Shown here one piece after another: positions 56,707 through 64,000 of a DNA stretch of 64,000 nucleotides. Position numbers and translations under genes: made by a program. The stretch is from Haematobia irritans (Eukaryota; Arthropoda; Insecta; Diptera; Muscidae), in contig NC_134400.1 in assembly GCF_050003625.1 (NCBI RefSeq), forward strand, positions 51,340,066 to 51,404,065, read 5' to 3'. Each line of letters starts with the position of its first letter. Positions within the stretch are counted from its first letter, which is position 1. The notes below the pieces were generated by a model that was not told the origin of the DNA, did no database searches, and saw only the letters and a list, made by a program, of their open reading frames with translations.

Positions 56707-57143
56707 TAACGCCCAGAAGGACTATTCATCTTTTAGTATAGCGATCGTCTTAGAATTAAATTCTAAGTAGATCGGATCATATTTAGATATAGCTGCCATA
56801 TATATTTATAGACGATCTGGTAAAAAATAGCGTATTTACACCCTCAAAAAAAATTGCTTCTCTAACATATGTTCCAAACATATTTTGCAGGAAGCATATA
56901 TATTATTGGATACTGCCGAAACATTAATATGTGTGTTTTATGTGAACATATTGTATGTTTGGAAGCATTTTGAGCCCAAAAATATTATATGCTTGGAAGA
57001 ATTCTCCCCAAAGAAGATTGTGCTCATTCCCTCACATAATTTTCATTTCCACGAAATTTTTTAGTTCTTGGCACCTTTTTCTGTAATACAAATAATGTTG
57101 AAGAAATTATTCAATTTTATAAATTTTTTAAATTTTACCATTC

Positions 57144-57216
57144 TCCTGGACGGAGAATCGAACCGAGGACCATACAGTTTGTAAGCCATCACACTATCCA
57201 CTGGGCTACGTAGCTG
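57144..57216 (-). other. tRNA-like module (minus) of TIR-3 unit 5
   Basis: Minus strand: CTACGTAGCCCAGTGGATAG and GGTTCGATTCTCCG. Divergent to the plus module at 57330. Confidence 0.75.
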
Positions 57217-57329
57217 TTATGGCCATCAATAGACAATTGTCGTTATAAGTTATATTTATGTAGCATAGTCTGCAGCGCCCACGAGCCGATGCAAACAAAA
57301 CATTATTTAACAGAAACATACATTTGTTT

Positions 57330-57400
57330 GCCACGTGGAGCAATGGTTAGCATGTCCGCCTTTCATGCAAAGGGTCGTGGGTTCAATCCCTGCTCCGACC
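57330..57400 (+). other. tRNA-like module (plus) of TIR-3 unit 5
   Basis: GCCACGTGGAGCAATGGTTA and GGGTTCAATCCCTGCTCCG; resembles the SINE-A head. Confidence 0.78.
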
Positions 57401-59218
57401 GTACACCATTTTCTTTTTTAATTTACACATTTATATTTATACTATATTAAATTTTTATAATGAAACTTCGAAATGTGGGTTATTAAAGATTTACAGTCAG
57501 AAACAGTGCTTGATATAAACGAAATGGACTGAGCTTTTGGATAAAATATTATTTTTTTATTGGAAAAATAACAATTTTGTAATAAAAAACTGTTTTTGTT
57601 ATAAAAGTTTGAAATTTTGGAAGGAATCCAAAAACTCTAACAAAACAAGAACGTGGAGTCGAGTATAAACATACATAAATAATTTTATAATATACACATA
57701 AATTTATTTAGGCGTGTACAGTTTTTTACTAGCATTTAACACCATTTTAAATGCATTTAAAACGTATCGTGTTTTGTACTTAATTTCATTTTTAAGGCCG
57801 GTATTAAGTTGGCATTATTGCTCTAAAATGACCCTGTTTTGCCTTTTACTTTTCTTTAATAATTCATTTTAAAGAAAAGAAACATTAAGTTCTGCAAAAC
57901 TCGAACTTAATGTCCGCTTTTATATTTGAAGGTGTCCGTCAAGTCCTCTTGGACTACTTATTAATAAAGGGGAACTAAACTTTGTTTTTATGCATTTTAC
58001 TGTTTAATTTTTCACTGTTTCCTCCTTTTTTCATTTTACTGTCCCAACTCTAAAAAGAGTATAGTGCCCTTTCGTTATTTTTATGAAGATCCCTTTGTAA
58101 TTTTTGTATATTTTTCACCGTTTCTTTTTAATTTCCTTTGTCTGAATATTTTGACTTACTCTTCGTACGTTCCGATTTCTTTTAACGAACCAAGAAAAAA
58201 ATTGTGCCCATAATGCCAAAATGATAAACAAAACACATGTCCACACATACATAAAATGCTGCTCTCAAGGCGAAAGCACATGCTGTTTTTTTTTCAAATG
58301 TCTATTCTCTTTACTCCGAATACTCATTCTAATATTCAAATTAAATAATATTTAGACTTAAGCATTTCAAATTTTTGGCCTTGTCATAAAACAGTTTTCC
58401 GAAACAACATACAAGCGGTTTCACACAAGTTGCTCTCTTTTGATTCTCTCGCTGTGTTATGTTGATATCTTTCGTCAACCCTCCCGGTTTCCATCTCTAT
58501 CTCTTTCTCTATACTATCTCTCTCTGTCGCTCTCTGAATAAAATATCACAACATATATATGTTTACTCGAAATTTGTGAATGCATATATGTTTACATTCA
58601 CACATATTATTTTTATGAAACATTCATGCCCCAAACATAATATATTCTAACATATGTGTCCCAAACATTTAGAGTTAGTTTAGGAACATTACATGGTTGC
58701 ACTTAAATATATTGTGTTTAAAAATTGTGCCCGAAACACATTTTGTTTATATCGGAACACATGAAAAACATATTTTTCTAACAGTGTATCAACCGATCTT
58801 CTTCAAATTTCGTATATTCAAATTTTTTTTGTGAGTCTCGTAAATTTTGCAGGATATCAGTCAAATCGGATCGGATTTAGATATAGCTCCCAAATGTATC
58901 TTTCGCCCGATATGCACTTATATGACCACAGAGGCCACAGTTTTATTTCGACGTACTTGAAATTTTGCACAGAGAGTACAATTACCATTATAAGTGTGTA
59001 TGCTAAGTTTGCGTGAAATATGTTTAGATTTAGATATAGATATATAGTTTTCGCCCGATTTGCACTCTTATGGCCCTATAGGCCAAAGTTTTACACCGAG
59101 TTTCGTGGAATTTGCACATTATAAATATGCAAACCGAATTTGGTTGAAATCGGTTCAGATTTGGATATAGCTCTCATATATACTACGTCCGATTTGCACT
59201 CATGTGACCACCGTAGGT

Positions 59219-59567
59219 TAGCTTAGGTTAGGTATAGTGACAATCCGATATTTCAGGCTCACTTAGACTATTCAGTCCATTGTGATACCACAGTGGTGAA
59301 CTTCTCTCTTATCACTGAGTGCTGCCCGATTCTATGTTAAGCTCAATGACAAGAGACCTCCTTTTTATAGCCGAGTCCGAACGGCGTTCGACATTGCAGT
59401 AAAACCACTTAGAGAAGCTTTGAAACACTCAGAAATGTCACCAGTATTACTGAGGTAGGATAATCCACCGCTGAAAAACTTTTTGGTGTTTGGGCGAAAC
59501 TGGGTTTAAACCCACAACTCTATAAATGCAAAGCGGGCATGATAGCCATTGCACCACGGTGGCTCCA
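59219..59567 (-). mobile_element. SINE-A copy 2 (349 bp)
   Basis: Flanked by a 12-bp duplication ACCACCGTAGGT (59207-59218 and 59568-59579). Same body as copy 1, more diverged in the tRNA-like head (B box changed to GGTTTAAACCC type). The LINE-A-like tail is at the left. Confidence 0.9.
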
Positions 59568-60304
59568 ACCACCGTAGGTAAAAATTTTATTCCGATTTAC
59601 TTCAAATTGTGCACAGAGAGTAAAATTAGCATTGTTGCTACGCATGAGAAATTTGATCAAAATCGGTTCAATTTTAGATATAACTCCCATACATATCTTA
59701 CGCCCGATTTAGATTCATATGACCAGGAAGGCCAAATTTTGCACAAAGAGTGCAATTAAAATTTTAACAATGTGTGCCAAATTTAGTCAAAATCGGCTTA
59801 GATTTAGACAAACCCCCATATATATATGTTCTTCCGATTTGGGCAAATATGGCGAAAATACCCACATTTCCTTGCAAAAAAGTCAATAAACCACATAGTG
59901 GTGAGGGTATAATAACTTTGATCTGCCAAAAAATTTGCCTACCAGAAATATTAATTTTAGACCCCATAAAATATATACCGATCGACTCAGAATCACCTCC
60001 TGAGCAGATCTAGCGCTTGGTGTCCGTTCGTCCGTCTGTACATGTATTTGTTGTTCGCAAGATTCCGGTCGCAATTATAAACCGATTTTGTTGAAATTTG
60101 TAACAGAGTGCAAGGACGAACGCTATTGAATTTGGAAGAAATTGGATCAAATTTAGATATAGCTCCCATATATATCTTTCGTCCGATTTAGACTCATATA
60201 ACCATAGAGGACAACGTTTAACACCGATTTGCGTGAAATTTTGCACCAATGCTTCCTAAATTTGGTTGAAACCAAAGTTTTAGTCCGATTTATGTAGGGC
60301 TATG

Positions 60305-60819
60305 CACTCAAAAAAAAGTGAACTCTCTATTTCACTAAAGCCAATTTAACTTTATATTAGTTCATAGAATTATTATGTTTAGAGAAAGTTTCATTTACTT
60401 TAATAATTTTTTGCGTATGTTAGTTAAATGAACTAAAAATCGGGGGAAAATTATACAAAAATTAAGCATAAAGATTTCCTAAATTCGTATTTCTCACAAA
60501 ATAGTTCATTATTTCTTTAAATTTGTAAATTTTATTAAAAATACATCCATCATGAACTTCATATGTCACTAAAGCCATTCTTGCAATTTTGAACTCCAAT
60601 TTTTTCCTTCAAACTACAAAACTTTCTTATCAAGTGAAAAAAATTATTTATGTATAATAAATTTTCTTGAATTTGTCGAAAAATATTTACTTATTTTTGT
60701 CATATCGGCGTGATGCCAGCGTTTGTAATACTGTTTAGATAAAAATTTCTAAAAATATTAAAAATTTTCTAAAATTAACCAAAAGTTTTCTTCCTGGTGG
60801 GTTCACTGTTTTTTCAGTG
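60305..60819 (+). mobile_element. TIR-1 element copy C (515 bp)
   Basis: CACTCAAAAAAAAGTGAACT to CTGTTTTTTCAGTG, flanked by TG on both sides. The uninterrupted sequence GGAGTAGAAT...ATGTGCATAGCC is at 29455-29485 on the opposite strand. Confidence 0.88.
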
Positions 60820-61647
60820 TGTACATGGAGTAGAATTAGTATTATATATAACGAGGACAGTTCGGAAACTTCTTAGCCTAGCACAAAAAGCGCGGTAAAA
60901 ACAGAAAAAAGTTAAGTGTTTTGGAAACTTACATCTCTGTTATGAACACATGTTAAATTTTGTTTCAATCTGGCAACTCCTTCATATAGAAACAGGTGTT
61001 CGAAAAAGACGCATCCGCAATTTTTTTACAATAGAAAAATTAGAAAGGCGTGCTGTCATTAAATATTTACATAAAAAAGGTTTATCGGGACAAGAAATTC
61101 ATAATGATATGGTGAATGTGTTAGGTGAAAGTGCTCCTTCTAAAAGTGCGTGAAATTGCTAATATCATGGGCATCTCAAATGATCGAGTCCATGAAAAAG
61201 CTTTCTGCAAGATGGGTGGCGCATTTGTTAACAGTCGATCAAAAACGCATAAGAATGAACATTTCTCAAGCTTGTTTGGATCGTTTTAAGCGAAATAAAA
61301 TGGATTTTAAGCGTCGTTTCATAACTGTTGATGACACATGGATCCACCACTATACTCCAGAGACAAAAGAACAATCCAAACAATGGACTGAAGCTGGAGG
61401 AAGTGCCCCAAAGAAGGCAAAAACAATTCAATCGTTTGGTAAGGTTATGGCAACGGTTTTTTGGGACTTCAAAAGTATTTTATTGATGACTATCTGCAAA
61501 AGGGCAAAACAATAAATTCAGAGTACTATTGTAAACTTTTGGATCAATTAAATGTACAAAATCGAGAAAAACGTCCTGGCTTACAACACAAAAAAATTGT
61601 TTTTCATGAAGACAACGCACCAGCGCACAAGAGTGTTTTAACCAGGG

Positions 61648-63299
61648 CTGTGGAGTCGAGCCAATTTTGCTCGACTCCGACTCCAGCATTTTTCATCAGC
61701 ATTTTTCATCAGCTTGAACTCTATATTTCAAATTAAGGGCAATGTTTAATATATAAAATAATGATATAAATACCCATCATAATATGAGATGATACCAACA
61801 GTATATGTATTTGTGGACCAAAATTAGTGATACTATCTCAAATCCTTTAAATTTGTTGCGAGCTATATAAATGTTTATATTCCCATATGCATGAATTTGA
61901 ATCGATTTAGACAAAATTGTATATACTTCTACAAAATCTATGTACTTAAAATTTAAACGTTATAGGACGTAACACAATTTTAACAAAAAATAGAAATGCA
62001 AGGAAAGTCTAAAGTCGGGCGGGCCGATTATAATATACTCTGCACAACTTTGTATTTAGATCTACATTTTGTTAAAATCTCAAATCAGACATCTACAAAA
62101 TCACGGGCAATATTTGGGAAATATTTATAATTGTTTAGGCAATTTCGCAAAAATGCATTTATGAATCATTCATTGAAAAATTTGAAAATTTGAGTCATTT
62201 CTACAAGTTTTCAACTAAGCAGTGAGTATCAGTGAGCATACAATTTTGGAAAAATGTTTGTCTAGTAAAAAAAAAAATTTGCAAAATTTTATCTAGAAAT
62301 AAAATTTTGCAAAATTTTCTACAGATACAAAATTTTGACTAAATCTTCTATAGAAATAAAATTTCGACCAAATATATAGAAATAAAATTTTGAATAAAAT
62401 TTTTATAGAAATAAAATTTGGCAAAATTTTTTATAGAAATAAAAGTTTGAAAAAATTATCAATAGAAATACAATTAAAAAAAATAGTGTAGCAAACAAAA
62501 TTTTGCAAAATATTCTATAGAAACAAAATTTTGACTAAATTTTATATAGAAAAAAATATTTCTATAGTAATAAAATTTTGAATACATTTTTTATAGCAGT
62601 GAGTATCAGTGAGCATTAGTAAGAAAAAAAAATTTGAGAAAATTTGCTATAGAAATAAAATTTGAAAATTTTTTCTTAGAGAAATAAAATTTTGAAAAAA
62701 TTATCAACAAAAATACAATTTTAGAAAAATTTTTGTGTAGTAAATAAAATTCTGCAAAATATTCTACAGAAACAAAATTTTACTACATTTTCTATAGAAA
62801 TAAAAATTTGACAAATTTTCTATAGAAATAAAATTTTGACTTAAATTTTTATAGAAATAAAATTATCAATAGAAATAAAATTTTGAAAAAACTTTTGTGT
62901 AACAAACAAAATTTTGCAAAATTTTCTTTATGTTAGAAATAAAATTTTGCAAAATATTCTATAGAAACAAAATTTTGACTCAATTTTCTATAGAAATAAA
63001 ATTTTGACTAAACTTTCTATAGAAAAAAATATTTCTATAGTAATAAAATGTTGAATAAATTTTTTATAGAAATAACATTTTGACAAAATTTGCTATAGAA
63101 ATAAAATTTTGACAAAACTTTTTATAGTAATAACATTTTGACAAAATTTTCTATAAAAAACAACTTTGAAAAAAATTTCTGTCAATATTCCACATATGTA
63201 TATGGCCTTAAAATAAAATTAAAACAAAAATAATTTCGATTGTTCGAAATATTTCAAATAAATTGATATCGGCATTAATATGGGTCGATCCGACTAAAC
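61648..63299. mobile_element. Insertion within the mariner
   Basis: Begins GGGCTGTGGAGTCGAGCC with GAGTCG/CGACTC repeats. A box AAGTCGGGCGGGCCGATTAT at 62013 resembles the outer end of a MOD-type repeat, and the 29-bp array fills 62270-63180. Termini and target duplication could not be defined, so it may be composite. Confidence 0.55.
62270..63180. repeat. 29-bp minisatellite array, longest and most degenerate
   Basis: About 30 imperfect units of TATAGAAATAAAATTTTGAC type over 900 bp, with one interruption near 62596. Confidence 0.85.
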
Positions 63300-64000
63300 A
63301 ATGGCTAAAATCAACGAATTAAAGTACGAGTTGCTTGACCACCCACCTTATTCTCCGGATTTAGCTCCCAGTGACTTTTACTTGTTCCCAAATCTAAAAT
63401 AATCCTTGCTGGCAAGCGTTTTACCTCAAATGAAGATGCAATTGCAGTTGTAAACCACTGTTTTGAAGACCTTGAGAAAAACTATTTTAATCAAGGGAAA
63501 GAATTGCTAGAAAAGCGTTGGACTAAGTGTATTGAAGTTTCAGGAGATTATATTGAAAAATAAAAATATTTTTGAAAAACTAACTATTCTCTTTCATTGA
63601 TAGGCTAAGAAGTTTCCGAACCGCCCTCGTAGCTCCAATATATATCTTTCATCCGATATTGATTTAATTGTCCCTAGAGGCCAGAATTTTACCTTTTTTC
63701 CTTTATTTAATGCTAATTTTCGTTGAAATCGGTTCAGATTTAGATATAGCTGCCATATATATCTTTTGCCCGATTTAGACTCATATAACTACAGGAGACC
63801 AAATTTTCATTTCGATTTACACGTAATTTTGCCCTGAGAGTAGTTTAGCTCAAATTGATATAGATGTCGATATAGCTCCCATATATACGCCTGATTTGGG
63901 GAAATTTGGTAGAAAATTTCATATTTTATACCCATTTCAACGGAATTTTACTGCAATTGATTTTATTTCACACAGGAAAAAGATTGAACATTCTATCTAA

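Larger units (their letters stand above)
56839..58786 (-). mobile_element. TIR-3 element, unit 5 (1.95 kb)
   Basis: CACCCTCAAAAAAAATTGCT to TTTTTCTAACAGTG, TA on both sides (56837-56838 and 58787-58788). Close relative of unit 3. tRNA-like modules at 57144-57216 (minus) and 57330-57400 (plus). Confidence 0.87.
56430..59884 (-). repeat. MOD3 modular repeat, reverse, interrupted three times
   Basis: Tail at the left (ACTCGTCACCACTACTCTG, then GGGTATAATAAGTTTGTGCA), then modules with TAGATATAGCTCCCA and TTTCGCCCGATATGCACTT. Interrupted by TIR-5, TIR-3 unit 5 and SINE-A copy 2. Confidence 0.78.
60950..63563 (+). pseudogene. mariner transposase, broken
   Basis: N-terminal helix-turn-helix part: RAVIKYLHKKGLSGQEIHND near 61050. 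An internal deletion then joins APSK to VREIANIMGISNDRV near 61140. After a frameshift, LSARWVAHLLTVDQKRIRMN and the first catalytic D in FITVDDTWIHHYTPE near 61320. After another frameshift, KYFIDDYLQKGKTINSEYYC and the second D in FHEDNAPAHKSVLT near 61605. A 1.65-kb insertion follows, then MAKINELKYELLDHPPYS and the third D in PDLAPSDFYLF near 63365. Without the insertion the second-to-third D spacing is 34, the mariner signature. Further stops downstream (after PNLK). Non-functional. Confidence 0.9.
60851..63629 (+). mobile_element. mariner (DD34D) element, interrupted by 1.65 kb
   Basis: TIRs ACGAGGACAGTTCGGAAACT (left) and the complement of CGAGGGCGGTTCGGAAACTT (right), about 28 bp with three mismatches, next to TA. 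The transposase is split by an insertion at about 61648-63299. A fragment of the same family lies at 47753-48037. Confidence 0.88.
59885..64000 (-). repeat. MOD3 modular repeat, reverse, interrupted, runs off the window
   Basis: Tail at the left (CACATAGTGGTGAGGGTATA, CGACTCAGAATCACCTCC, GTCCGTTCGTCCGTCTG), modules from 60060, interrupted by TIR-1 copy C and a mariner, continuing 63630-64000. Mirror of 28620-35735. Confidence 0.78.

Overview
This is repeat-dense, AT-rich nuclear DNA from a higher fly. The pentamer-tailed LINE, mariner/Tc1 and hAT relics, and the modular repeats ending in a box like GTTCGGCCAGGCCGAA suggest Muscidae (stable fly or house fly type). The taxon is inference from memory of such repeats and was not checked. 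I recognise no host protein-coding exon and no functional RNA gene. Nearly everything that can be identified is a mobile element or a relic of one, and the remaining unique stretches look intronic or intergenic.

Layout. 0-1.4 kb: 3' end of a Tc1/mariner-type transposon beside two copies of a short TA-flanked element (TIR-2). 1.4-3.8 kb: unique AT-rich DNA. 4.1-6.0 kb: broken LINE carrying a hAT-like MITE. 6.7-11.7 kb: a full-length two-ORF LINE (endonuclease, reverse transcriptase, RNase H, zinc knuckle) with a 14-bp target duplication and only two obvious lesions. 12.8-15.0 kb: rearranged LINE pieces, one split by a tRNA-derived SINE whose 3' tail matches the LINE tail. 15-20 kb: modular repeats (MOD1, MOD2) and a mariner-type relic. 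21-27 kb and 37.6-45 kb: large TIR-3 elements, most carrying two divergent tRNA-like modules. 28.6-35.7 kb: a deeply nested stack in which a MOD3 repeat was hit by a DD37E transposon and by a TIR-1 element, the latter hit by a hAT-type element that carries a full MOD1 repeat. 43-56 kb: more MOD repeats, a mariner 3' fragment, and a truncated LINE with a (TAACC)n tail at both ends. 56-64 kb: two MOD3 copies interrupted by TIR-5, TIR-3, a second SINE, TIR-1 and a mariner.

Family names used here are mine. LINE-A: R1/LOA-like LINE. SINE-A: tRNA-derived SINE. TIR-1: about 516 bp, termini CACTC/CACTG, 2-bp target duplication. TIR-2: about 605-666 bp, termini CACTG/CACTA. TIR-3: 0.4-3.2 kb, termini CACCCTC and CACGGACG or CACTG. 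TIR-4: 571 bp, TTAATTGA-rich. TIR-5: 228 bp. MOD1/2/3: repeats built from modules of about 150 bp.

The interactions are those of parasites on parasites. The SINE appears to borrow the LINE machinery, small TIR elements ride inside larger ones, and duplicated host repeats in the same window act as empty sites that prove individual insertions. The most notable signals are the LINE/SINE tail sharing, double-tailed LINE insertions, divergent tRNA-like pairs inside DNA transposons, a CACTG element with 2-bp non-TA duplications, and three repeat families that share one module length and one tail design.
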